Below are positions 6,895 through 14,007 of a stretch of DNA of 14,007 bases, piece after piece (positions within the stretch are counted from its first letter, which is position 1; each line of letters opens with the position of its first letter). The position numbers were made by a program, and so were the translations under genes. Source of the stretch: JAHEDH01 sp965364515. GTDB taxonomy: Bacteria > Actinomycetota > Acidimicrobiia > Spongiisociales > ZC4RG35. Location: positions 1 to 14,007 of the forward strand of contig CBDTXZ010000067.1 of the NCBI GenBank assembly GCA_965364515.1. The letters are read 5' to 3'. The notes under the pieces are model-generated. The model saw only the letters and a program-made list of their open reading frames with translations. It ran no database searches and was not told the origin of the DNA.

Positions 6895-7951
6895 GGATCT
6901 CTCTCAACACGGCACCGATGTTTGCAGCTGCGTCGGGCTTCGCGAACGACCTGGCCGCTTCGGACATCGCAGCCAGGCCGTCCTCGTCCGCGACCAATCT
7001 GGCAACAGTGCCACCGAGACCCGAGATCACCTCCTCTTTCACGATCACGGCTGCGCCCGCCTTCTCGAGTTCGGCGGCGTTGGCTTCCTGATGACCGCCC
7101 GACCCGAACGAGCCCGGCACCAGGATCGATGGCGTGCCCGTGGCCGTCAGTTCCGCGACCGCACCGCCTGAGCGCGCGACCACGAGATCGCATGCCGCGT
7201 AGAAGCGTTCCATGTGTTCCTCGAACGGAACGACGTGCCATCCGTCGATCGAGGCGGAGCGGTCGACGAGATGACGGTTGCGCTCCCCGACCAGATGGAG
7301 CACCTCGATGCCTTCCTGGATCCAGTTCGTAATGCTCGCCTCCACGGCGTCGTTCAGTACGGCCGCCCCGAGGGACCCGCCGAAGACACCGACCACCGGA
7401 GCCGCCGCCGAGAGTCCGTAGGAGGCACGCGCCTCGGCGGAGTCGACCGGTGTCAGCACCGACGCTCGGATCGGGTTGCCGACCCACGTTGCGGCAGGCA
7501 TTCCCTCGGTGTGCGGGAAGGCGCCGAACGACGCGCTCGCCAGCCTGCTCATCAACCGATTCGCCAGCCCTGCGTGGGCATTCTGCTCACTGACGCAGAA
7601 GGGGATGCCCCGCCGCCGGGCCGCCAAGCCGGCCGGAACCGTGACGTATCCCCCGAGGCCGAGCACGGCACCGACCGACCGCGCGGCGAACTCGCGACCG
7701 ATTCGATCGACGGCCCGCTTGACGACGACCGGGATCCGGAGGTTCTCAGGTGTCAGCCGCCGCTGGAGACCCATGAGCTCGACGGGGAGGAACGGGAACC
7801 CCGCGTCCGGGTACACGACAGCCTCGAGGCGTCTCCCGCCGACGAAGAGGATCTCGCTGCGCGGGACACCGGACGCGACCAGGGCCTCTCCCACCGCGAG
7901 TCCCGGGAACACGTGGCCACCGGTGCCGGCAGCGGCGATGGCGAAGGTCAT
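6887..7951 (-). CDS. murG: MurG, undecaprenyl-diphospho-muramoylpentapeptide GlcNAc transferase (lipid II synthase)
   Basis: This 354-residue GT28 glycosyltransferase adds GlcNAc from UDP-GlcNAc to lipid I on the inner membrane face. The first glycine-rich loop is GTGGHVFPG (9-17) and the second is FGGSLGA (190-196). The acceptor-side motif is SEQNAHAGLANR (121-132). The UDP-GlcNAc site is RSGGAVAELTATGTP (260-274), followed by GGHQEANA. The start chosen is the ATG at 7949-7951, which overlaps the ftsW stop as ATGA and gives the canonical N-terminus. The frame is open further upstream, but that part lies inside ftsW and looks like noise. The usual position after ftsW is kept. Confidence 0.98.
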   Translation of the reverse strand: MTFAIAAAGTGGHVFPGLAVGEALVASGVPRSEILFVGGRRLEAVVYPDAGFPFLPVELMGLQRRLTPENLRIPVVVKRAVDRIGREFAARSVGAVLGLGGYVTVPAGLAARRRGIPFCVSEQNAHAGLANRLMSRLASASFGAFPHTEGMPAATWVGNPIRASVLTPVDSAEARASYGLSAAAPVVGVFGGSLGAAVLNDAVEASITNWIQEGIEVLHLVGERNRHLVDRSASIDGWHVVPFEEHMERFYAACDLVVARSGGAVAELTATGTPSILVPGSFGSGGHQEANAAELEKAGAAVIVKEEVISGLGGTVARLVADEDGLAAMSEAARSFAKPDAAANIGAVLREIHV

Positions 7952-9129
7952 CTCCGCTTCCGTGGCCTCGACCCACCGCTGTAGGCGATGTTGGCGAGCA
8001 CGCCGATGGCCCCCATCGACACCGCCACTGCGGTGCTTCCGTAGGAGACGAACGGCAGGGTGATGCCCGTGATCGGAAGCACCCCGAGCACTCCCCCGAT
8101 GTTCACGACCGCCTGGAAGGTGAGCCACACCGTGATCCCCGTCGCCACCATCCGCCCGAACGGGTCCGTTGCCCTCGAGGCGATCGCCCAACCGGCTGCG
8201 GCGAGGAGCACGAAGAGAAGCATCACGAGCAGGCCACCGACGAACCCGGTCTCCTCACCGATGATGGCGTAGATGAAGTCGGTGTGCGCATTGGGGAGAT
8301 AGAACCATCTGGCCCGGCTTGCGCCGAGACCCACGCCGGTCATGCCGCCGGAACCGAGCGCGTAGTAGCTCTGGATCAACTGCCAGCCGGTCCCCTCGAC
8401 ATCGGCCCACGGGTCACGGAACCCGATGAGCCTGTCGAGCCGGTAGTCGGAGGAGAACGCCAGAACGGTGGCCACCGCCGCACCGGCGAAACCTGTGGAG
8501 AGCACGAAGCGCACCGGCGTCGCCGACGTGAGGATGACACCGAGCGCCGCTGCGGCGATCACGATCGTGGTCCCCAGATCGGGCTGAAGCATGATCAAGA
8601 GGCCCGTCAAGCCCATGATGGCCATGACGGGTGCGGCGAAATGGCCGAAGTCACCCAGGAGTTTGCGCTTCTTGTCCAACACGGCCGCGAGGGTCACGAT
8701 CACGGCGAACTTGGCGATCTCCGAGGCCTGGATCGTGATCGGGCCCACGGCGATCCACCGCTGTGCGCCGTTGGCTCCCGTTCCGACGACCAGCGTCGCC
8801 AGCAACAACCCGGTCGTCCCCACGAAGATCGGGACCGCCAGCTTCTTGTAGGTCGTGTACGGGATTCGGGAGGCGACCGCCATCGCAACGACCCCGAGGC
8901 CGATGCCGACGAGCTGCCGCTTGAAGAAGTAGAAGCTGTCCGATTGCTGGTCGATGGCGACTGCAGACGACGCCGAGATCGTGGCCGTGACGCCGATGAC
9001 GAGCAAGGCGGCCACGACCGCGAACAGCGTCGTCGCAGCACGGACGTTGGCAACCGACTGTTCGGAGCGTCGGCGCTCTGCGGCCCGTCTGGCAGTGATG
9101 GAAGTGACCTTGGCGGTACGGGTGCTCAT
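7948..9129 (-). CDS. ftsW: FtsW, SEDS-family septal peptidoglycan glycosyltransferase
   Basis: This 393-residue polytopic membrane protein has about ten hydrophobic segments after a basic, charged N-terminus of about 30 residues. SEDS hallmarks are GANGAQRWI (118-126), SEIAKFAVI (136-144), LQPDLGT (181-187), the AHTDFIYAIIGEE segment (281-293) and TGITLPFVSYGS (354-365). D284 in AHTDF matches the catalytic aspartate. FtsW polymerises lipid II into glycan strands and works with the class B PBP FtsI, encoded upstream in the same operon. The usual SYGGSS motif is SYGSTA here. Position between murD and murG favours FtsW over RodA. Its ATG overlaps the murD stop, and its stop overlaps murG, both as ATGA. 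Confidence 0.97.
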   Translation of the reverse strand: MSTRTAKVTSITARRAAERRRSEQSVANVRAATTLFAVVAALLVIGVTATISASSAVAIDQQSDSFYFFKRQLVGIGLGVVAMAVASRIPYTTYKKLAVPIFVGTTGLLLATLVVGTGANGAQRWIAVGPITIQASEIAKFAVIVTLAAVLDKKRKLLGDFGHFAAPVMAIMGLTGLLIMLQPDLGTTIVIAAAALGVILTSATPVRFVLSTGFAGAAVATVLAFSSDYRLDRLIGFRDPWADVEGTGWQLIQSYYALGSGGMTGVGLGASRARWFYLPNAHTDFIYAIIGEETGFVGGLLVMLLFVLLAAAGWAIASRATDPFGRMVATGITVWLTFQAVVNIGGVLGVLPITGITLPFVSYGSTAVAVSMGAIGVLANIAYSGGSRPRKRR

Positions 9130-10430
9130 GGAGTCGTCGACCTCTCTGCGATCTCGTTGACGGCGGCTGCGAACGACTCGCCGCGATGGATGTATGAATC
9201 GAACATGTCCCAGCTGGCCCCGCCGGGCGAGAGCAACACGACGTCACCGGGGCTGGCGAGGCCGTAGGCGACCTCGACGGCTTGTTCCATCGAGTCGACC
9301 TCGGTGGAGGTCTGCGGAGCCGCGTCGCAGAGCAGACGAGCCGACTCACCCATCGCGACCAGGGCGCGGACGTTCGGCTGCCTGGCGAGGCTGGCGATGT
9401 CGAGGCCTTTCGACTGACCTCCGGCGATCAGCACGACCGAGTCGTACGCCGAGATGGCGGCAAGGGCGGCATGAGGGTTCGTGGCCTTGGAGTCGTCGAC
9501 GAACTGCACGCCTCCGATCGTGGCCACCAGGCGCTGGCGATGGGGGCCCGGGGTGAAAGCCATCGCAGTCTCGACGACCTCCTCGACTCCGGCCCCGGCC
9601 TCCATGGCGGCCGCCGAGGAGAGCAGGATGTTCTGGATGAACGGTCCTGGCGGCGCAGCCAGGTCGGAGCGGGAGATGCGGACGCCGCCGATCGAGATGG
9701 CATCGGCATCTCCGCCGAAGCCGACTCCGGACTCTGCGAACTGGTCGACGCCCAGAGGGCGCGCCTTGCTCGCTTCCGCAACGGCGACGGCGCCCGGATC
9801 GCTCGAGGTGAACACCACGACGTCTTCCTCCACCTGGCGGGCCACGATCTTCTGCTTCGCTCGCCGATAGGCCTCTGCGCTGCCATGCCAGTCGAGGTGG
9901 TCGACCTCGACGTTGGTGACCACTGCGATTTCGGGGTGAAAGGTCTGCGAGAGCTGGAGTTGGGCGCTCGACACCTCGACGACGGCCACATCCGGAGGGG
10001 CCGCGACCGCGTCCGACACGGCGAGCCCGATGTTCCCCATCGCAACCGCATCGATCCCGGAAGCGACGAGCATCCGCGCCACCAGCTCTGTCACGGTGGT
10101 CTTGCCGTTGGTGCCGGTGATCGCAACGGTTCGCTCAACCTGCAACTGCTCCCACGCCCATTCGAACTCGGCGACCACATCGACACCCGACTCGTGAGCA
10201 TCGGTGATCGGCGCCGAGTGCTCGGCGAATCCTGGGCTGGCCACCACCAGATCCACACCGGTCAGATGGTTCGGATCCCAGGTTCCGACCACTGCAGGCA
10301 GGCCCTCGGCGATGATCGCCGCCGCACGATCGGGATTCGAGTCGTACACCGAAACGACATGACCGGAACGGGCGGCGAGTCGAGCGGCCGCGAGACCGGA
10401 CACGGCGGCGCCGAGAACGAGGACCCTCAA
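9126..10430 (-). CDS. murD: MurD, UDP-N-acetylmuramoyl-L-alanine--D-glutamate ligase
   Basis: This 434-residue Mur ligase adds D-Glu to UDP-MurNAc-L-Ala. The N-terminus is MRVLVLGAAVSGLAAARL, the P-loop GTNGKTT (106-112), the middle domain TNVEVDHLDWHGS (172-184) with K192 as the likely carbamylated lysine, and the C-terminal domain VDDSKATNPHA (311-321), GGQSKGLD (337-344) and LLSPGGASWDMF (399-410). The start is a TTG at 10428-10430. It overlaps the mraY stop as TTGA, has AGGAGG 9 bases upstream, and gives the canonical N-terminus. The frame stays open through mraY and beyond, but that part is not MurD-like. Residues near FIQN replace the more usual HN...N motif, a small deviation. Confidence 0.97.
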   Translation of the reverse strand: MRVLVLGAAVSGLAAARLAARSGHVVSVYDSNPDRAAAIIAEGLPAVVGTWDPNHLTGVDLVVASPGFAEHSAPITDAHESGVDVVAEFEWAWEQLQVERTVAITGTNGKTTVTELVARMLVASGIDAVAMGNIGLAVSDAVAAPPDVAVVEVSSAQLQLSQTFHPEIAVVTNVEVDHLDWHGSAEAYRRAKQKIVARQVEEDVVVFTSSDPGAVAVAEASKARPLGVDQFAESGVGFGGDADAISIGGVRISRSDLAAPPGPFIQNILLSSAAAMEAGAGVEEVVETAMAFTPGPHRQRLVATIGGVQFVDDSKATNPHAALAAISAYDSVVLIAGGQSKGLDIASLARQPNVRALVAMGESARLLCDAAPQTSTEVDSMEQAVEVAYGLASPGDVVLLSPGGASWDMFDSYIHRGESFAAAVNEIAERSTTP

Positions 10431-11482
10431 TTCAGGATCCCTCCTGCCGCCAGATAGTCGGCGTAGAAGAAGCCGAGCCCGAGCGAGACGCCGATGCCGG
10501 CGAGAATCCAGAACCGGATCACGACCGTCGTTTCCGGCCACCCCAACAGCTCGAAGTGGTGGTGGAACGGCGCCATCCGGAACACACGCTTCCGCGTGTA
10601 GCGGAACACCCCGACCTGGATGATCACCGAGAGCGTCTCGGCGACGTAGAGCCCTGCGATGATGGCGAGCAGCAGCGTGGTGTTGGAGAGCAGTGCCACC
10701 GCGGCGAGAAGCCCTCCGATGGCGTTCGAGCCCACGTCGCCCATGAAGATCTTCGAAGGTGGTGCATTCCACCAGAGAAACCCGGACAGCGCCCCCAGCA
10801 TCGCTGCAGAGATGATCGCCAGCTCGCGGGGGTTGGTTGCGCTGACATAGATGTCGGCGTTGCGTGACTGCCAGAAGGCGATGATCGTGTAGGCACCGAA
10901 CATGAGCGCCCCCGATCCGGCCGCCAAACCGTCCATGCCGTCCGCGAGGTTGGCTCCGTTGGCGGCGCCAGTGAGCAAGAAGAGCACCAGCACGACGAAG
11001 AAGACGCCGAGGTCGAAGTCCATCGGCCGGGTGAACGAGAGGTCGGTGGAGACGCCCAGACCCTCTGCGCCCACGGCGAACACGCCTGCGACGAAGAGCT
11101 GGCCGGCGTACTTCCACCGGGCCTTGAGACCGAGCGACCGCTTCCGGCTGTACTTCACGAAGTCGTCGAGGAAACCGATCACTGCCATTCCCACCAGGGC
11201 GAACAGTGCGAGCAGGCCACCTCCGGCGAAGTTCTCGACCTGGAAAGTGAGTCCGTCGGATGCAGTCCACAACCGAACGTGGGCCAGCAGGTACGCCACC
11301 ACCACCGAACCCACGATCACGACGCCGCCCATGGTCGGAGTGCCGTGCTTGTGAGCGTGGCCCTCGACCTCCTCCTGGATGAACTGACCGATGTTGCGAC
11401 TCCGAAGAACGTGAATCGCGGTCGGGGTCACGATGATCGAGAGGAACAGCGCAACGGATGCGGCAACGAGCAGAGCAATCAC
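10427..11482 (-). CDS. mraY: MraY, phospho-MurNAc-pentapeptide translocase (lipid I synthase)
   Basis: This 351-residue polytopic membrane enzyme transfers phospho-MurNAc-pentapeptide to undecaprenyl phosphate. Signatures are KHGTPTMGG (45-53), the Asp pair in GFLDDF (103-108), NLADGMDGLAAG (178-189), APPSKIFMGDVGS (240-252) with D249, and the HHH motif in FRMAPFHHHFE (301-311). These match the catalytic and Mg2+/nucleotide-binding residues of the family. The start is a GTG at 11480-11482 overlapping the murE stop as GTGA, with GGAGG 8 bases upstream. Normally murF lies between murE and mraY; here the two genes touch directly. Confidence 0.99.
   Translation of the reverse strand: MIALLVAASVALFLSIIVTPTAIHVLRSRNIGQFIQEEVEGHAHKHGTPTMGGVVIVGSVVVAYLLAHVRLWTASDGLTFQVENFAGGGLLALFALVGMAVIGFLDDFVKYSRKRSLGLKARWKYAGQLFVAGVFAVGAEGLGVSTDLSFTRPMDFDLGVFFVVLVLFLLTGAANGANLADGMDGLAAGSGALMFGAYTIIAFWQSRNADIYVSATNPRELAIISAAMLGALSGFLWWNAPPSKIFMGDVGSNAIGGLLAAVALLSNTTLLLAIIAGLYVAETLSVIIQVGVFRYTRKRVFRMAPFHHHFELLGWPETTVVIRFWILAGIGVSLGLGFFYADYLAAGGILN
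10440..10445 (-). promoter_or_regulatory. murD ribosome binding site
   Basis: On the minus strand this is a perfect AGGAGG, 9 bases before the TTG at 10428-10430 and inside the end of mraY. It is the main support for the TTG start of murD, since no ATG or GTG fits the family N-terminus. Confidence 0.75.
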
Positions 11483-12945
11483 GGCGTCCGCCTCCGTCGC
11501 TCGGCGAGCGCCGATCTCGCAACGAGCCGATCATCGAACGGCAGGACCCGATCCCCGATCTCCTGGCTCCGCTCGTGGCCTTTGCCGAGCACGAGCACGA
11601 CGTCACCGTCGTGGGCTGCATCGACAGCAGCCACGATGGCTTCTCTTCGATCGACGATCGCAATGGCCTCGACACCGGAGACACCCGACATCAGCTCAGC
11701 GATGATCGCCTCGGGATCCTCGGTCCGTGGATTGTCGGAAGTGACGATGAGCAGGTCGGCGGAAGACCCCGCCGCTCCCATGAGCGGTCGTTTGGCTCGG
11801 TCGCGGTCGCCTCCGGCGCCGATGAGGGCGATGACCCTGCCGGGCGACAGCATCCGAACCGACTCGATGACCGATGCGATGCCGTCGGGCGTGTGCGCAT
11901 AGTCGACGATGATCCTGATGGGGTCTCCCCCGGAGACGAGCTCGAACCTGCCAGGGGCGGGCGACGCCTGGGACATGCCCGTGACGACCTGATCTCGGGT
12001 GAGGCCGAGCTCGAGGGCGCAGCCGGCGGCCACCAGGGCGTTCTCGGCGTTGAAGTCTCCGAGGAGGGGCACTTCGACCTTCCGACGCTCTGCGTCGGGG
12101 AACGTGAGCATCAACTCCGTCCCTGCGAAGGAACGGCCCGTGATTTCGGCCCTGAGATCGGCATCGCTCCCCATGCTGACAGTTCGAACCTCGATCGCGG
12201 TGTCATTTGCGAGGCGCCGTCCCCACTCGTCGTCGATACAGATCACTCCGACACTCGAGAACCTCCGCTCGAAGAGCATTCGCTTGGCGGCGAAGTAGTC
12301 CTCCATGTCGGCATGGAAGTCGAGGTGGTCCTGGCTGAGGTTGGTGAAGCCGACCACGGCGAACTCGGTCTCGTCGACCCTCCCGAGGCGGAGGGCGTGC
12401 GAAGACACCTCGGTCACCACGACTTCTGCTCCCCGGTTGACCATCTCTCTGAGAAGTCGCTGGAAGTCGGTCGACTCCGGCGTGGTCCGCAGCGTCGGGA
12501 TCTGCTCGTCCCCGATTCGCGTCGTGATCGTTCCGATGAGGCCGGTGACCTTTCCAGCCGAGCGGAGCATCGACTCGAGAATGAACGACACCGACGTCTT
12601 CCCGTTCGTCCCGGTCACCCCGACGACATCGAGCTCCCGACTCGGATGGTGGTGGACGGCGGCGGCGAGCTTGGCGAGCGAGCCCCGTGCATCCTCGACG
12701 AGGACATGCGGAACGGCGGGTTCGATCGGTCGCTCACAGACGATCGCCGACGCTCCCATCGTCATGGCTTGACCGATGAAGTCGTGGCCGTCGCTCACCA
12801 TGCCCTTGACGGCCACGAACAGGGATCCGACCCCGACCTGTCTCGAGTCATGGGTGACGTCGAGGATCAGTGGATCACCGTCTCCGACCCGTCGACCGCC
12901 GACGATCTCTGCGAGCGTGCTGAGTCGCTCACCCCGCGTCGACAT
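11479..12945 (-). CDS. murE: MurE, UDP-MurNAc-L-alanyl-D-glutamate--2,6-diaminopimelate ligase
   Basis: This 488-residue Mur ligase adds the third stem residue. The P-loop is GTNGKTS (112-118). Other family motifs are TTPESTDFQ (154-162), TEVSSHAL (178-185), NLSQDHLDFH (202-211), K221 as the likely carbamylated lysine, DYAHTPDG (348-355) and GAGGDRDRAKRPLM (376-389). DNPRTEDP (404-411) contains the DNPR motif of meso-diaminopimelate-specific enzymes, so the organism probably has mDAP peptidoglycan. The start is the ATG at 12943-12945, which overlaps the ftsI end by 17 bases. The frame is open upstream into ftsI, but that part is Arg/Ser-rich antisense-like noise. The protein is single-length MurE with no MurF domain fused. 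Confidence 0.98.
   Translation of the reverse strand: MSTRGERLSTLAEIVGGRRVGDGDPLILDVTHDSRQVGVGSLFVAVKGMVSDGHDFIGQAMTMGASAIVCERPIEPAVPHVLVEDARGSLAKLAAAVHHHPSRELDVVGVTGTNGKTSVSFILESMLRSAGKVTGLIGTITTRIGDEQIPTLRTTPESTDFQRLLREMVNRGAEVVVTEVSSHALRLGRVDETEFAVVGFTNLSQDHLDFHADMEDYFAAKRMLFERRFSSVGVICIDDEWGRRLANDTAIEVRTVSMGSDADLRAEITGRSFAGTELMLTFPDAERRKVEVPLLGDFNAENALVAAGCALELGLTRDQVVTGMSQASPAPGRFELVSGGDPIRIIVDYAHTPDGIASVIESVRMLSPGRVIALIGAGGDRDRAKRPLMGAAGSSADLLIVTSDNPRTEDPEAIIAELMSGVSGVEAIAIVDRREAIVAAVDAAHDGDVVLVLGKGHERSQEIGDRVLPFDDRLVARSALAERRRRTP
11491..11495 (-). promoter_or_regulatory. mraY ribosome binding site
   Basis: GGAGG on the minus strand with an 8-base spacer to the GTG at 11480-11482. It lies inside the end of murE and supports the GTG start, showing that the murE-mraY junction is a functional coupled start and not a recent scar. 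Confidence 0.7.
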
Positions 12946-14007
12946 CTGGTGCCACCCCCAGCGAATGCAGCGCCGCCTCCATGACCGCCGAGAATGCCGG
13001 GGCCGCCGCGGCGCCGCCGGTGCGGAACTCCCAGGCGGGAGCGTCGACCACGACCGCCACGACCACCTTCGGGTCGTCGATCGGCGCCATCCCGACGAAG
13101 CTCGCCATCGTCTCGTCGATGTACTGACCGTTCTCGTCGAGCTTGTCCGATGTGCCGGTCTTGCCGCCCACGGTGTATCCGGGAACGGCTGCGGCCCGTC
13201 CGGTTCCCTCCACGACGACGTTTCGCAGCATCTGTCGGATCGCCCATGCGGTGTCCTCACTGACGGCACGGCGGGTGGATGCCGTGAGGCTGCGCTCGTT
13301 TCCGTCGACGTCCATGATCGTCTGCACGAGCGCGGGCTCTGTCCAGACCCCGTCGTTGCCGATCGCCGCGAACGCCGCCGCCATCTGGAGCGGGCTGGCG
13401 GCCACCCCGTAGCCGATGGAGAGTGACGCCAGGCAGGAGCTGCACCCGGGGTCGGTTCGGATCACGCCCGGAGTCTCGCCGGTGAAATCGACTCCGGTCT
13501 TGCCTGCCTGGCCGAAACGCTGCATGTAATCGACCAGCACGCCGTCACCCAACATCTGCTGGGCCTTGATCGTCCCCACGTTCGACGAGATCGTGAAGAT
13601 CTCCTGGATGCTCATGTCTCGCGTCTCGTGCGGGGAGAAGTCCCCGTAACAACCGTTCAAGTCGTCGGTGTCGGACTCGCAGGCTCCAGGCGTGATCTCG
13701 ATCCGATCGGCGACGGCACCGATCACCGTGCCCGTGCTGAACACTCCGGTGTCGAGCCCCGCGGCGAATGTGACCAGTTTCTGGGTCGATCCCGGCTCGT
13801 ACATGCCCCGAATCGCGAAGTTCGAGAACGGCTCGCCATCCAGGCCGATCCGAGCTTCCGGGTCGAAGCCGGGGAAGCCGACCATTGCGAGCACCTCACC
13901 GGTCTCGACTTCGAGCGCAACGATCCAGCACCCCTCGGCCGACGTGCGCTCTACGGTCTGGCCGCAGGCTTCGTAGGCGGCGTTCTGAAGGGAGAGGTCG
14001 ATCGTGG
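12929..14007 (-). CDS. ftsI: FtsI/PBP2-type class B penicillin-binding protein (septal transpeptidase), N-terminus cut by window edge
   Basis: About 358 C-terminal codons are visible; the reading frame runs past the right edge, so the membrane anchor and dimerisation domain are missing. The visible part starts TIDLSLQNAA and continues TGEVLAMVGFPGFDP, the conserved entry to the transpeptidase domain. The active-site serine is in EPGSTQK (visible residue 73), followed by SSN (140-142) and KTGTS (282-286), the three motifs of penicillin-binding proteins. The protein ends about 75 residues after KTG and has no PASTA domains. Cross-linking of septal peptidoglycan with FtsW is the expected role, given the position upstream of murE. 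Six cysteines occur in three close pairs in this extracytoplasmic domain, which is unusual. A GTG at 13892-13894 is an internal Val codon, not the start. Confidence 0.96.
   Translation of the reverse strand, partial: TIDLSLQNAAYEACGQTVERTSAEGCWIVALEVETGEVLAMVGFPGFDPEARIGLDGEPFSNFAIRGMYEPGSTQKLVTFAAGLDTGVFSTGTVIGAVADRIEITPGACESDTDDLNGCYGDFSPHETRDMSIQEIFTISSNVGTIKAQQMLGDGVLVDYMQRFGQAGKTGVDFTGETPGVIRTDPGCSSCLASLSIGYGVAASPLQMAAAFAAIGNDGVWTEPALVQTIMDVDGNERSLTASTRRAVSEDTAWAIRQMLRNVVVEGTGRAAAVPGYTVGGKTGTSDKLDENGQYIDETMASFVGMAPIDDPKVVVAVVVDAPAWEFRTGGAAAAPAFSAVMEAALHSLGVAPDVDAG

Noticed and set aside
5635..7332. Plus-strand open frame of 565 codons opposite murC and murG
   Set aside because: It is the antisense shadow of two genes with complete motif sets, low in hydrophobic structure and lacking a ribosome site.
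7952..8191. N-terminal extension of MurG inside ftsW
   Set aside because: The ATG at 7949-7951 gives the canonical MurG N-terminus and an ATGA overlap; the upstream part has no similarity to a leader or domain that I recognise.
10431..11684. An 852-codon version of MurD extending upstream through mraY
   Set aside because: The extension is Arg-rich, overlaps mraY in another frame, and the TTG at 10428-10430 has a perfect AGGAGG and gives the family N-terminus. It is not a fusion.
11458..12984. Plus-strand open frame of 508 codons opposite murE
   Set aside because: It mirrors murE almost exactly and has the His/Arg/Asp-rich composition typical of antisense frames.
12946..13269. N-terminal extension of MurE inside ftsI
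   Set aside because: The added residues are Arg/Ser/Trp-rich read-through of another frame of ftsI; the shorter form has normal MurE length.
1..14007. Mobile elements, CRISPR arrays, tRNA or toxin-antitoxin genes
   Set aside because: The window is filled with housekeeping genes in one direction; I saw no transposase, phage, spaced-repeat or tRNA-like sequence.

Overview
The window is a continuous, single-strand stretch of the dcw (division and cell wall) cluster of a high-G+C actinobacterium. All fifteen genes lie on the minus strand, so transcription runs from the right edge to the left edge. The set divIVA, yggT, sepF, yggS, pgeF, ftsZ and ftsQ downstream of the mur genes, with no ftsA, is the actinobacterial arrangement. 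MurB kept between murC and ftsQ, and a very short FtsZ, make an ordinary Mycobacterium- or Streptomyces-like genome unlikely. A deep-branching or uncultured lineage such as Acidimicrobiia fits, but that placement is inference.

Layout in transcription order: ftsI (start off the right edge), murE, mraY, murD, ftsW, murG, murC, murB and ftsQ. All eight of these junctions overlap, six of them by 4 bases of the NTGA type. A 154-base spacer follows, probably holding an ftsZ promoter or regulatory sites. Then come ftsZ, pgeF, yggS, sepF and yggT, with overlaps or gaps of at most 9 bases, a 67-base spacer, and divIVA running off the left edge.

The right half builds lipid II and polymerises it at the septum. 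MurB and MurC act early, MurD and MurE add D-Glu and (from the DNPR motif) meso-diaminopimelate, MraY and MurG make lipids I and II, and FtsW with FtsI polymerise and cross-link. MurF, which should sit between MurE and MraY, is absent. The left half is the Z-ring module: FtsQ links to the divisome, FtsZ is the ring, SepF is probably its membrane tether in place of FtsA, and DivIVA marks curved membrane. PgeF and YggS are housekeeping passengers typical of this position.

I see no tRNA, rRNA, CRISPR, insertion sequence or prophage trace. Apart from the 154-base and 67-base spacers the window is coding. The biology is largely standard. The points worth a second look are the clean murF absence, the minimal FtsZ linker, three extracytoplasmic cysteine pairs in FtsI, and a repeat/hairpin cluster ahead of ftsZ.
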